64,000 bases of DNA from Opitutaceae bacterium (GTDB lineage Bacteria; Verrucomicrobiota; Verrucomicrobiia; Opitutales; Opitutaceae): contig JADJTK010000001.1 in assembly GCA_016711225.1 (NCBI GenBank), forward strand, positions 310,001 to 374,000, in the 5' to 3' direction. The notes under the pieces were generated by a model. The model ran no database searches, was not told where the DNA came from, and worked only from the letters and a program-made list of their open reading frames with translations. Positions 16,459 through 27,496 of this stretch are shown piece after piece. The position numbers and the translations under genes were made by a program. Within the stretch, counting starts at the first letter, position 1. Every line of letters starts with the position of its first letter.

Positions 16459-17868
16459 ATGCGTACTCTTGTCCTGGGTGGTCTTCAACTCGCCTGCGCT
16501 ACCGTGATTATGGCAACGCCGCCATCCCTCTCCCCCAAGCCGGCACTGACGCTCACGACGCCCACGGCGCCTTTTGCCGACGCCACCGCCAGCCTCGGCA
16601 CCGCGCCGCGGCAGGGCGCCGCCGACCTCGAGATCGACAGCGCCACCGCGTACCAGGAAATCAAGGGCTTCGGCGGCTCGTTCAACGAGAAGGGCTGGAC
16701 GGCGCTGCAGTTGCTTCCCGACGCCGGCGCGAAGGTGCTCTCCGCGCTCTTCGCCCCGACGGGCCTCGCCCGCTTCGGTCTTTGCCGCGTGCCGGTAGGA
16801 TCCTCCGACTACGCGGAGAGCCGTTACTCGCTCAACGAGACTTCTGGGGACCTCGCGATGAAGGACTTCTCGATCGCGCGCGACCGAGAGAAGCTCATTC
16901 CCTACGTGAAAGCGGCCAAGCAGCTCAACCCCGCGCTCCAGCTCTGGGGCTCGGCCTGGTCGCCGCCCACGTGGATGAAGACCAACGGCGCTTTCGATTC
17001 CGGTGCCATGCGCGACGAGCCGGCGATCTACGCCGCCTATGCCCTCTATCTGCTCAAGTTCGCCCAGGCGTATCAAGCCGAGGGACTCGGGATCTTCGCG
17101 CTCTGCCCGCAAAACGAGCCGGGCCAACTCACCGACTATTCCAGCTGCGATTGGACCGGGGCGCAGTTGCGCGACTTCATCCGCGACCACATGGGTCCGC
17201 TTTTCGTCCAGGAGAAGGGCCCGGCCATCTGGCTTGGCACCATCAACGTCCCCGAGCTGGAGCGCTTCATCGCGCCGACGATGAACGACCCCGCCGCAGC
17301 CCGCTATGTATCGGCCCTGGGCCTGCAGTGGGCCGCGCTCGGGATCGCCGCCGAGTGCGCGCAACGCTGGCCCAGTGTCATGATTGCCCAGACTGAGACG
17401 GAGTGTGGCAACAATCACTGGCAGCCGGGCTACAACAAGGACGCGCCGCCCAACGACTGGGCGTACGGTGTCTACACCTGGGGCAAGATGCGGGACTTCT
17501 TCGCCGCGGGCGCCTCGATCTATGAAGCCTGGAACATGGTGCTCGATACCAAGGGGCTTTCGATCGGCTCGCGCATCGCCTGGCCACAGAACGCGCTGGT
17601 GACCGTGGATCCGCAGCGCCGCGAGGCGATCTACACTCCGGCCTTCTGGGCTTTCGCCCACTACAGCCATTTTGTCCAAGCGGGCGCTCGACGCATCGCG
17701 CTCAAGGGTGCCTGGGCCGACGCCATCGCCTTTCGCAATCCCGACGGTGCGGTCATTCTTGTGCTCGCCAATCCGGGCGCGGAAAGCCGTTTGCTCACTG
17801 TCGACCATGGCGGCGCCCGCCATGTCCTCGATCTCCCGGCCAAGAGCTTTGCGACCTTGGTGTTGTAG
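16459..17868 (+). CDS. Secreted GH30 glycoside hydrolase
   Basis: 469 residues from ATG 16459, with GAGG about 12 bp upstream. The N-terminus (LVLGGLQLACATVIMA) is a signal peptide. GH30 signatures are complete: IKGFGGSFNEKG, RVPVGSSDY, WGSAWSPPTWMKTNG, acid/base Glu220 in PQNEPG, and nucleophile Glu313 in TETECG (aligned by eye with the SEAC Glu of human glucocerebrosidase). The C-terminal beta-sandwich is present (DAIAFRNPDGAVILVLANPG). Likely activity is a beta-glucosidase/beta-1,6-glucanase or exo-xylosidase of subfamilies 1-3. It ends at TAG 17868. Neighbouring secreted glycosidases support a role in extracellular glycan breakdown. Confidence 0.9.
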   Translation: MRTLVLGGLQLACATVIMATPPSLSPKPALTLTTPTAPFADATASLGTAPRQGAADLEIDSATAYQEIKGFGGSFNEKGWTALQLLPDAGAKVLSALFAPTGLARFGLCRVPVGSSDYAESRYSLNETSGDLAMKDFSIARDREKLIPYVKAAKQLNPALQLWGSAWSPPTWMKTNGAFDSGAMRDEPAIYAAYALYLLKFAQAYQAEGLGIFALCPQNEPGQLTDYSSCDWTGAQLRDFIRDHMGPLFVQEKGPAIWLGTINVPELERFIAPTMNDPAAARYVSALGLQWAALGIAAECAQRWPSVMIAQTETECGNNHWQPGYNKDAPPNDWAYGVYTWGKMRDFFAAGASIYEAWNMVLDTKGLSIGSRIAWPQNALVTVDPQRREAIYTPAFWAFAHYSHFVQAGARRIALKGAWADAIAFRNPDGAVILVLANPGAESRLLTVDHGGARHVLDLPAKSFATLVL

Positions 17869-18080
17869 ATTCAGATTCGCCAGTCCGGCTTTCTTGCGGT
17901 GCGTGCGTAGTGGGCACTCCGGAGGTTGGGCCCACGGTGCTCCGTTGATCGGTCCTGTCCGCGCCCTCGCTCTCGTTCTCCTCGCCGCCGCCGTCGCTGG
18001 GCGGCTGCCGGGGGAGAGTCGCGACCTTGCGGACCGTTCTTGCTCCGGCTGGACACCCCGTCAACGCTCGTGGCTGCCCC

Positions 18081-21000
18081 ATGGATGGAGTAGCGCATTC
18101 CCTCACGACCACGCCCACCGCTGCCGAGCTCGCGCATCTGCAAACGCTCTACGATCGCTCGTTGCTGCGCGACGCCTGGGAGCTTAGTCAGCGCCATGCG
18201 CCACCTGAAACTTGGCCCGGTCACGATCCCGCCGTGCTCGCCGGACGCCTGGTCTCAAACTGGGGAGATCCGGATACATCCGATCGGATCCATCGCCTCA
18301 ACTTCCGGCGCCACCCCCGCTCGGCGCGGGCCCTGCTCTACGCCGGCTACTCCAAAGCCCGCCGCCACGGACCTTTCGAAACCTTGCGGTGGCTCGAGCA
18401 CGCGATGCCCCCCACTCGCCTCGACGCGGCCCCCAACGACTGGGCCCATCTGCTCTGCCTTCAGGCCGGGCAACTCGCCGAATTCCGCGATTTCACTCCC
18501 GCCCACGCCCTGCTCGACGAGGCCACAACCCTCAGCCCGGACGATCCCTGGCTCGCTTGTGAGCGTGCCGACATCCTTCTCAAACAGGATCGCTACAACG
18601 AGGCCCTCGCACACGTCCGCCAAGCACTGCAGCTGCGCCCGTGGTATCGGCCGGCGGTCGGGGCCCTCGCCCACCTGCTCCAGTTGCGCGGCGGCGAGGA
18701 GGAAGCCCTCGCGCTCCTCGCTGAAGCCACCCCCCAGCTTCAATCCGGACACGTGCGGATCAGCCGTTTCCGGCTGCTTCACGAACTCGGGCGTCACGCT
18801 GAGGCGGAGACCGTCGCCGCCGATCTCGAGCACTTCCTCCCGCGAATGCCCAGGAGCCACCGCGGCTGGCTCGCCGGTGTGCGCGCCGACATCGCCTACC
18901 AAGACGGGCGCATCGCCGAGGCCGCTCGGCTGGCCGCCGAGGCCGATGGGGCATACTTCAAACGGATGGCCGAGCGCCTGACCACCCCACTGCCCGAGGG
19001 CCGTCGCCTGGTACTGCCGGTGCCATTCGTTCGGCAGCACCACGTGACCTGCGCCCCGGCAACCCTCGCGGCAATCGCTCGTTTCCTGGGAACGGAAGTC
19101 GACCATGTGGCGTTGGCCGCGCGAATCACCTACGACGGTACCCCGGATCACGAGGAACGGCGGTGGGCCGAATCGCTCGGCTGGACGGTCCGCGAATTCC
19201 GCATCACCTGGGGATGCGCCACGGCCCTCCTCGATTGTGGGATCCCTTTCACGATGGCGACTGTCGCCACGCGCAGCGCCCATCTCCAGGCGGTGATCGG
19301 CTACGACTCGATCCTGGGAACCTTGATCTTCCGCGATCCCTCCCAACGCAATCACGCCGAGTCGCTTGCCGAGGAACTGCTGCAGCAGCAGGCCCCCTCC
19401 GGGCCGCGCGGGATGGTGCTCGTCCCTCCCTCCCTTGTCGGGCGGCTCGAAGGCATCGAACTACCGGATGCAGGGCTGTTCGACGGCTGGTACCGGCTGC
19501 GCCGGGCCTTGGCGGACCATGACCGCACCGTCGCCGGGCTTGCGGTAGACGCGCTCGCCTCCACTGCCCCGACCCATCGACTCACGCTCTGGGCGCGACG
19601 AGAGCTCGCCTCCTACGACGGCAGTGTCGCGGGCCAGCTCGGTTTCACCCGCCAGCTCCTGGAGCTCTTTCCGGAGGATGCGAACCTGCGCCTCTCCGAA
19701 GTCACCTTGTTGCGACATCTTGGCCGCGTGGAAGAGCTACGCGAGATCCTCCACCGGCGGGCGGTGCATCGTTCGGCCGATGTGCTCCTCCGGCTTGAGC
19801 ACGTAACCCAACTTGGCGAGGATGCGCCGCGCTCCGACCGCACCCTGCGCCAGGCCTGGCGACTGCTGCACTGGCGACCGACCGATGGAGCCGTGCTGCG
19901 ATTGTGCGCCAACCTCCTCTGGGATCGCCGCGAGGCGTCCGCCTCGGCCAATGTCTACCGCCTCGCTGCGACGGCCGCCGGCACCAACGAAGACTACTGG
20001 CGCTCCTATTTCATCGCCAGCCGCCACCTCGGCGACACCGAACGGGCCCTCGCCGAGCTGCGCGGCCGCCATGAAGCCGCCCTCGCCCGCGTGCCCTGGC
20101 CCACGTGTTCCTATTTCAACGCCCTCGATCAACTCGAGCGCACCACCGAAGGCTTTGCCGCCCTTGCCGAGGCGTTGCGACTCCAACCCGACGACGTGGA
20201 CTTGCGCCTCTTCGCCGCGCGCCGGCACGCCAACTACGGCGAGGCAACCCGCGCCCGGGAGCTGCTCGACTCCCTCCAAGGGCGCTCGCGCCGGGTTGAT
20301 TGGCTGCGGGCTGCCGCAGCTGTCGCGCGCTGCGAAATCGATCACCGGGCCGGGCTCGGCCACTGGCAGAGTATCCTCGCCATCGAGCCGCTAGACTCGG
20401 AGGCCCAAGGGGAAGTTGCGCGCCTGCTGGAGGTCTGTTCCGGCCGGGATGCCGCCCTCGCCCATGTGGCGGCCGAGCGAGACCGTCGCCCCTACTTCGT
20501 CCCGCTGCACACGCTGTTTATCCAGCGTTTGCGGGAAGCACCCGCCGGGGAACGGCTCACGGCCATCGAGGCCTTGCTCTCGCGCGACCCGGACAACGCC
20601 TGGGCCCGCCGTGAGCGAGCGCTGGTCTACCTCCACCAGCAACGCTTCGCCGAAGCGATGCACGAGGCCGAGGCCGCCCGCACCCTCGACCCGCACGCCC
20701 CTCATCCCCCGGCATTGTCGGAGACGTCTGGGCCGCCCAAGGGCGCTGGGCGGAAGCACGGGCCGAATACGAACTGGCGCTGCGCCTGCACATCGGCACC
20801 GACCATTGGTACGGCCGGCTCCTTGAGGCCTCCCGCACCAGCGAACAGCGCCTGGCGGCCGTCGAATTCCTCGAGCGCGAAATTCGCCGGCAACCGCTCG
20901 CCGACGACGCGCTGCTGCCCTTCCAATCCACGGCGCGCACCGTCCTGCCCGCGGACGAGTTGGCCCGACGACTGGATACGCTGCGGCTCGCCCGCCCGGA

Positions 21001-23185
21001 GCTCTGGCAGGCCTGGGCGGCGCTCGCGATTCACCACCTCCAGTGCGGCAAGCTGGCGGAGGCGGTCCAATTGCTCGAACAGGCGGTGGAAAAGTTCCCG
21101 GTGTTGCCGCGCTTGTGGTACGAGCTCGGGGCGGCCCGCCTGCGACGGGATTCATTCCCGGCCGCGATCGTTGCGCTGGAAAAGGCCCGGGCCCTCAATC
21201 CCGGTTGGACCCGTCCCTACGCCCGGCTCGCCGTCGCCTACGAGGGACACCTGCAACTGGAGGCCGCCGAGCACATTCTTCGCCTCGGAATCGCTGCCGA
21301 TCCGGTCGATGCCGGTCTTCGCTGCCAGCTCGCGGATGTCGAGTGGAAGCTCGGCCGCCACGAGTCCGCCGTCGCGGAAATCGAGAAAGCGCTGCTGCTC
21401 GATCCCGAGATCTCGTGGGCGTGGGAGCGCTTGCTGGGCTGGCACCGTGAGCTTGGCAACGCCGACGGTGCCCTCGGCACGGTGCAACACCTGCTCCAAT
21501 CCCGCCCCGGAGACGCCAGTATCTGGGTACGGCAGGCGCGCCTCCAGCACCGGCTCGGGGCCTGCGACGCTGCCCTGCGCTCCTGCAACGAGGCGACGGT
21601 GCGCGATTCCTGCTTGCTCGGGGCGCACGACCTGCGCGCCGAACTGCTCGCTCACCTTGGCCGCCTCGACGAAGCCCGCCTGGCCTGCACCCCTCCGGCA
21701 TTGCAGGCCCTCAACCCGCACGAACTGCGCGGTCGCGCCGCGTGGATTGAAAACCTTTGTGGCCACCAACTGAGCGCGATCGCCGCGCTGCGCGCCATTG
21801 TCGAGACGCATCCCGACTACTACTGGGGCTGGGAGCTTCTCTGTATCTGGTACGGCGAGCAGAAGGACCACGCAAACGCGTTCGCCGCCGCCGAGCGCCT
21901 TGTCTGGCTCAATCCCTCTGGCTGCCTGCCCTACGCCTATCGGGCCGCGGCCGAACTCGGGCTCGATCGCCGCTCCGCCGCCAAGGAATCCCTGCGTTTG
22001 GCGCTGCAGCAGGAACCTGACTACATCTGGGGCGCGCAACGCCTGCTCGGATTGCTCATCGAGGACAAGGAACTCGTCGAGGCCGAACGCCTTGTCGCCG
22101 TTGTTCGTGCCCATGCCCCCGGCCCGGCGGCGCTGCGCGCGGAGTTGCGCGTGCATCTCGCCGCCGGCCGGCGAGCCGAAGTGGCCACCTGCTTGCGCGC
22201 GCTCGCCGGCGCCCCCGCCCATCACACCGAGGAACTCAACGGCGCGCTCCAGTCGATGGTGGACGCCGGCTGGAGCGAGCTGATCGAGACCACCACCGCG
22301 CCTTTGCTCGCCTTGGAAGGGACCAATTGTGCCGTTGGGGCGGCCTGGGTGCACAGTTGGCTGCGTCGCCATTCGTGGTGGCAGATACGGCGCGTTGACC
22401 GCCCGGGCGTTGCTCCCGCGCTCGCGGACGAAGCCTGGTCCGCCCTTCTCAATCACCTCGGCGACCAGCATTCCCTGTGGACGCTCCGTCTCGTCCGCCT
22501 GTTCTATTGGCGACAGCTTGCGTCCAATACCGCGCGTTGGGGTTCACTCGGCTACGCCCTTGCCACCTGCAAGGCCTACGCCGCCACCGACCGCTGGCTC
22601 GTGGACCACGCGCACCGGCACGACGCCGCTCCGTGGATGCTCCACAACCGGGCCGTCGCCCTTATCGCCCGCGCACGCTGGAGCGCCCTGGCCGCCACCC
22701 TCGACCACGCGTTGCGCCTGCCTCCGGACCACGTGCGCCGGCCGCTCTTGGCCATGCAATCCTTCTGTGCGGCCCGTACCGGCCACCACCCCGAAGCGGA
22801 GCGTCTGCTCTCCGCGGTGGCGCCGGAGGGGCTCAAAACGGCAGCCTCCTGCTGTCGTGCCGCTGCAGAGGCGCTGGTCCTCCTCGCCCGCCACCCGACA
22901 ACGCCGCCGCTCGAGATCGCGGCGGTTTTCGAGCGCCACGAGAGACTTGCGGGTAGCTTTGCCGCCGATCCGTTGACCCGCCCGATCCGTCGGGAGTTTG
23001 CTCGCGCCGCGGCCCGATTGGACGGACGCCGGTGGCTCTGGTGGAAACAACGCGCGCGCCAACGGTTCGAAGCGGCACCGAAGCCTGCACCAACACACCG
23101 AGCACAGGAGCAGTTTCCCATCTGGGCCATCGTCATCATCCTGATGCTTCTGTCCCGCATCGTCGCCGCGCTCACACAGAAATAG
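18081..23185 (+). CDS. TPR-rich membrane protein with internal C39-type peptidase domain (one frameshift)
   Basis: From ATG 18081 the frame runs to about 20710, then the homologous TPR pattern continues one frame over (GIVGDVWAAQGRWAEARAEY) to the stop at 23185. Inserting one base in the C run at 20706-20710 gives an exact 1701-residue protein (reading HPPGIVGD). Layout: TPR-like helices 1-310; a C39-like cysteine peptidase at about 315-440 with Cys324 (HVTCAPATL), His401 (SAHLQAV) and Asp419 (FRDPS); over 1000 residues of further TPR units; a C-terminal membrane helix (WAIVIILMLLSRIVAAL). It is therefore probably a tail-anchored scaffold with a possible peptidase. Whether the frameshift is real or a sequence error cannot be told here. 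A second TPR membrane protein follows 170 bp downstream. Confidence 0.8.
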
Positions 23186-23355
23186 ACATTGCGGCTGCAC
23201 CAAACGATCCTCGAGTCGGCCTCCTCGCGCCGGCGAGCAAGGGCGGCCCGACGGGAATGTTGGTCCTCCACCAGCGGGATCGGCCGCGCCCGGGCGAAAA
23301 TCGTTGCCGGTCACCGTGGCGAGTTTTTTGCTACCCGCTGCCCACCTGCCGACCC

Positions 23356-24150
23356 ATGCCTTCCGCCCTCGAAAACCTCGTCCTCCTCGTCGGCCCCTTC
23401 TCGCTCCTGATTCAGATCGCACTCTGTGTTCACGTCTACAAGACCGGGCGGCCGTACTGGTGGATTTGGATCATCCTGATGGGCTCGCTCATCGGCTGCG
23501 TGCTCTACGCGCTGCTGGAGCTCCTGCCCGAGGCCCGGCGCCAAGGCCCGCGGCTGGTCAAGACCTCGTGGTTTGTGCCCAAGAGCGTCCGTCTCCGCCG
23601 GGCCCGCGAAGTGGTCGAGGACAGCCCGACGGTGGAGAACAAGCTCGCCTTGGCCGCCATGCTTTCCGACTACGGGCGCAAGGACGAGGCCGCCGCGGTT
23701 GCCTCCGAATGCCCCTCCGGGGTTTTCAAGGACGATCCGATCATCATTGCTGAGGTCGCGCGGCATCAGCTCGCGGCGGGCCGGCTGGCCGACGCCGAGC
23801 AGCTCGTTGCTCGGGCCAACACCAAAAACCACAAGTCCGCCCGCACCCGGCTCGACCTGCTCCAAGGGCGTATCCTTTTCGGCCATCAGCGCTACGGCGA
23901 GGCGCGGGCGGTCTTCGAGTCGCTGCTGCCTGCCGCCCAGGGCGAGGAACCGCGCTACTATTTCGCCCTGTGCCATCTCGGGTTGGGCGAGCGGGAGAAA
24001 GCCCTCGAGCTCCTCACCGACATCACCAAGAAGTACCGTAAGGGTGGCGTGATCTGGCGGCGCGCGGAGAAGGACTGGTTCACGGCCGCGAAGCAGAAGA
24101 TCCGCGATATCCAGTTTTCCAACGGGAAACCGGTGCCGATGAACGCCTGA
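23356..24150 (+). CDS. Membrane protein with PLDc_N-like anchor and TPR domain
   Basis: 264 residues from ATG 23356. Two membrane helices at the N-terminus (LVLLVGPFSLLIQIALCVHVY and WWIWIILMGSLIGCVLYALLELL) look like the PLDc_N (cardiolipin-synthase N-terminal) module. The rest, from about residue 85, is a soluble TPR-type helical repeat domain (ENKLALAAMLSDYGRKDEAAAVA, YYFALCHLGLGEREKALELL). It lies just downstream of the large TPR/C39 protein on the same strand and may work with it. No enzymatic motif seen. Confidence 0.8.
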   Translation: MPSALENLVLLVGPFSLLIQIALCVHVYKTGRPYWWIWIILMGSLIGCVLYALLELLPEARRQGPRLVKTSWFVPKSVRLRRAREVVEDSPTVENKLALAAMLSDYGRKDEAAAVASECPSGVFKDDPIIIAEVARHQLAAGRLADAEQLVARANTKNHKSARTRLDLLQGRILFGHQRYGEARAVFESLLPAAQGEEPRYYFALCHLGLGEREKALELLTDITKKYRKGGVIWRRAEKDWFTAAKQKIRDIQFSNGKPVPMNA

Positions 24151-24192
24151 GGCGTAACCATTCCCACCGGCTCACGTTATGCGCTGTGGGAT

Positions 24193-24281
24193 GTAGGGGC
24201 GTCGCGCGCCGACGCCTTGCGGGTTGCGCAGGCTGGCTGGGCTACCTCCGCCGGACGGGCGTCGGCAAGCGACGCCCCTAC
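24193..24281. repeat. REP doublet, family C
   Basis: Two inverted units, GTAGGGGCGTCG... (24193-24216) and ...CGACGCCCCTAC (24257-24281), separated by about 40 bp, can form one long stem. It sits in the 247-bp gap between converging genes. Confidence 0.65.
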
Positions 24282-24397
24282 GGCTCGATCGCCGGATCCT
24301 GGTTGAAGCGGCGCCGTAAGGCCGGAAACAAGACTCAAAAAGGGAACCCACTCCGGCCGGTTGCGGACGGAGCGGGCGGATCAGGATCCGAGAGCGA

Positions 24398-24712
24398 TCA
24401 CTGCATCGACTTCGTGTACTTCGCGAGGATCTCCTGGTAGCGCTTTTGCTGCGCCTCGGACATCGTGCCGGCCGCCATCACGCTGGCGCTGAACTCCTGG
24501 TATTCCTTGCCGACGTTCTGCAGCTCAGCGAGCGCAGCCTGGTCGCCGGTGCGGGCCTTCTGCGTGAGGGTCGCCGTTTTGGTGCAGGTCTGCTCGAGCT
24601 TGTCGAGCGCGGTGTCCACCTTGGAGGAGCCGCCACCGCCGCAGCCGGCGAACAGCACGGCCGCGGCCGTGATCAGGAGACTTCCGCAAAGGCATCGAAT
24701 CATGTTCTTCAT
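24398..24712 (-). CDS. Small lipoprotein
   Basis: 104 residues. The N-terminus has a basic head, hydrophobic core and lipobox LFAGC (Cys24), followed by a Gly/Ser linker (GGGGSS), so a lipid-anchored protein after cleavage. The mature part (about residues 31-104) is helical and hydrophilic (ALDKLEQTCTKTATLTQKAR, SEAQQKRYQEILAKYTKSM), possibly a coiled coil. No family recognised. It is convergent with the TPR gene, with a REP doublet between. Confidence 0.75.
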   Translation of the reverse strand: MKNMIRCLCGSLLITAAAVLFAGCGGGGSSKVDTALDKLEQTCTKTATLTQKARTGDQAALAELQNVGKEYQEFSASVMAAGTMSEAQQKRYQEILAKYTKSMQ

Positions 24713-25163
24713 TATGTTCCTAGTGTGTGTTTTTGGGTATCAGACGCAGACAGGCCGCCAGTGTGAGGCGCGGGCCCTGCGCCCCTCAAGGCGCATCCGC
24801 CTTGGTGGGCAGGTTGCGGCCGAATTCGCACATTTTGCATAGGCCGAGGAGTCCGGAATGTCGGAGACGGTTGATGGTCGCTGGCTGGTGACGCTAAATC
24901 GTCGCCGGGACTACCGGCGCGGAATTCGCCCCGACTGAGACCGCAGAGGATCGGGAGTTTCACCACGGCGGGCACGGAGGCCACAGAGGTTCAGAAGAGG
25001 TTAACCGCAAGGAACGCAAAGAGCGCAAAGGATCGGAATCTCCAGGAAGGTCACTGAGATCACAGAGGCAGAAGAGGCCACAGAGAGACGCGAGGGTGGC
25101 GCCGTCTCCCCGGCCTTCTGCCTCCTTCATTCGGCCTTCTTCGCTCAGGCTTCCGCCTCAAGC
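24713..25163. repeat. Intergenic region with degenerate 'CCACAGAG/GCAAAGAACGC' repeats, left flank of the island
   Basis: No gene. From about 24955 come GTTTCACCAC, GGCCACAGAGG, GAGGTTAACCGCA and GGAACGCAAAGAGCGCAAAG in order, then further CACAGAGGCAGAAGAGGCCACAGAGA units to about 25100. The same motifs occur in reverse orientation at 39115-39190, on the other side of the integron/IS island. Confidence 0.6.
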
Positions 25164-25269
25164 GTAAGCGTCCGGCCGGCGACCTACGACGGCGGCATTG
25201 CCGAGTAGCGAAGCGATGTCTCACTGGTGCTCATTGAGACGTCGCAATAAGCACCAAGAGGAAGCCCGA

Positions 25270-26751
25270 CTACGACGCGCTGGGCTGCCAGAGGCGCGGG
25301 GTGAGCGGGCGCAGGTCGTCCTGATTGGTCAGGCGAGGGAGCCGGGTGAGGATGTCCTTGAGGTAGGCCAGCGGGTCCTTGCCGTGGCGCTGGCAGGAGA
25401 CGATCAGCGAGTAGAGAATAGCGGAGCGTTGGCCGGCGTCGGGGTGGCCGATGAACAACCAGTTCTTCTTGCCGATGCAGGAGGGCCGAATGGCGTTTTC
25501 GACGAGGTTGTTGTCGAGCCGGCTTACGCCGTGGTTGAGGTGTGCGGACAACGGGGCCCACTGGCCAAGCAGGTAGTCGCAGGCCTTGCCCAGAGGCGAT
25601 TTTGGCCGGATACGTTGGCGCGCCCACACGGCCAGGGCGCTTCAAGCTGTTCATGGTGCGGGCCAGCCCTTCGGGTTTGGCCCGTTCGAGACCGCGCTGT
25701 TCGGCAGTGAGATTCTGTTCGTCCCACTCGCGTTCGCGCCGGTACATCCGACCGATCAACCGCAGGGCGGCCTGCGTGATGCGAGGGTTGTCGCCTTGGG
25801 CCTCGAAGAAGTACCGCCGCGCGTGCGCCCAGCAGCCCAGCCACGTCACGGCCGGATGGACCTCGGCGTAAGAGGCGTAGGCTTCGTAGCCGTCGGACTG
25901 CAGCAGGCCGGCGTAGTCGTCAGTGAGCAGTGTGGTCAATTCTCCATGCCGCCGGGTCAGGCGCCAATCAAAGACGACATCGCCTCCCGGTGTGCTCACC
26001 ACCCACAGGTAGCCTTGGATGGCGCGATGGCCCTTTCATCCGGATCGAGGAACTTCACCGGAGCTCGTCACATTGCAGATAGTGACCGGCGAGCAGCTCG
26101 CACAGCATCAGCTTGTAGATCGGCTCGACCCAATCGGACACCAGCCGGATCCAGTCGGCCATGCTCTTGCGGCTGAGTTGCGCGCCCCATTGGATCGACA
26201 TCGTCTCGAGCCGGTACAACGGCAGGTGATGCTGATATTTGGAGATGACGATATAGGCCAGCAGACCCGCCGCCGCGTAGCCGCCATCGCCGGACGCGGC
26301 AGCGCCGGCGCGACCACCGGAGCCTGACTGCGGTCGGCTTTGCGGCGAAACTTCGGACGCACGATCTGCGCCTGACCAGCTTGGGGCCGATGAGGTCGAC
26401 CTCGAAGGTGGATTCCTCGCTGATGTGTTCGAAGGCCTCCGGCTCCGCCCGCACTTCCTCGGGCAAGATCACCACCGTCTCGACCACCGGCAGATCTTTG
26501 AAGACTTCGGCCGGTATCGGCCGCTTCTCCGCCACCGGGGTGCGGCGCTGGTAGGTGACCGTGCGCGTGGCGCGTTCGATCTGCGGGGTTTCCGGCAGAG
26601 CGAGTTTGTCCTGCATCGGGGAATTGATGACGAGCTTCTCGCTGTGCGCTCCAAACATCTGCCGACGAAACCAGGCAACCTGGGCTTCCAGGTCGGTCAC
26701 CTGCGCCTTCAGGGCGAGGTTTTCTTGGTAAAGTACTTCGGCAGGAGGCAT
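25270..26751 (-). pseudogene. tnpC: IS66 transposase TnpC, frameshifted
   Basis: The start (PPAEVLYQENLALKAQVTDLEAQVAWFRRQMFGAHSEK, shown in part) and end (RLDNNLVENAIRPSCIGKKNWLFIGH) are clearly IS66 TnpC, with LQCDE and DDYAGLLQSDGYEAY between as pieces of the DDE catalytic core. The product is split over several frames: breaks occur near 26380, 26280, 26060 and 25630, each explicable by loss of one base. An intact copy would have about 495-500 residues. The protein cannot be made as one chain, so the element is probably immobile unless helped in trans. Confidence 0.85.
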
Positions 26752-26799
26752 TGGCTATACGATGACAACGTACCTACACTATAAGTAGTTGATGTCCAT

Positions 26800-27144
26800 T
26801 CATTTATCGCTGATACCATGTCTTTTGCAGCCATCTTTTAGGTCGATGCCCGCCAGCAACATTGTCAACGCTGTCGACTCCAGATCGAGCTTGGTCCCGG
26901 CGGCCTGCGGCCAACTAAACCGACCCTTTTCGAGCCGCTTGGCCAGTACCCAGACGCCGGATCCATCCCAGCACAGGATCTTGAGCCGATCCCGGTTCTT
27001 GTTGGTGAACACAAACCAGGCCCCGCCGAAGGGATCCTCGTGGAGCTTCTCGCTGGCCAGTGCCCACAACCCGTCGAAGTGCTTGCGCATGTCCACCGGC
27101 TCGATGGCCAGGAAGATGCGCTGTGTCGGTGACAACGAGATCAT
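26800..27144 (-). CDS. tnpB: IS66 accessory protein TnpB (Orf2)
   Basis: 114 residues from ATG 27144, full length for the IS66 Orf2 family. Recognisable are RIFLAIEPVDMRKHFDGLWALA, DPFGGAWFVFTNKNRDRLKILCWDGSG and KRLEKGRFSWP. It is needed with TnpA and TnpC for IS66 transposition; its biochemical role is unclear. It lies between tnpA (4-bp gap) and tnpC on the same strand. Confidence 0.9.
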   Translation of the reverse strand: MISLSPTQRIFLAIEPVDMRKHFDGLWALASEKLHEDPFGGAWFVFTNKNRDRLKILCWDGSGVWVLAKRLEKGRFSWPQAAGTKLDLESTALTMLLAGIDLKDGCKRHGISDK

Positions 27145-27148
27145 CGTG

Positions 27149-27496
27149 TCAGCGCCCCGCCACGTTGAGCAGCGCCGCCAGCGCGGTCGCATCGGCCGCA
27201 CGCACCACCCAGCCGTTGGGTAACGTCAGCTCGAAGGCCCACCGCGAGACCGCCGGCAGTTTCACCTCGGCAAATTGCACCGCGGCGCGCCCTCTCCCAC
27301 GGCCCTGCAAATACACCCACTTCGCGAGCGTTGTGCGATTGATCCCTTCCTGCCGGGCGAACTGCTCCATCGTGAGCCCGCTCGCTCGATACCCGGCGAC
27401 CAACTCCGCTCGCCGCGCCGCTGGCGTGATTTGGCGCCCGTCTCGGCTGCGTTTGCCTTCCGCCTTCAACACCTCTGCGGTGATCGTTGTCATCAC
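27149..27496 (-). CDS. tnpA: IS66 accessory protein TnpA (Orf1)
   Basis: 115 residues. It has a helix-turn-helix of the transposase-8 type (RRAELVAGYRASGLTMEQFARQEGINRTTLAKWV) followed by the short beta-rich tail seen in IS66 TnpA (FELTLPNGWVVRAADATALAALL). First gene of the element, about 36 bp inside the right inverted repeat. The start may be either of two adjacent Met codons (27496 or 27493). Confidence 0.85.
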   Translation of the reverse strand: MMTTITAEVLKAEGKRSRDGRQITPAARRAELVAGYRASGLTMEQFARQEGINRTTLAKWVYLQGRGRGRAAVQFAEVKLPAVSRWAFELTLPNGWVVRAADATALAALLNVAGR

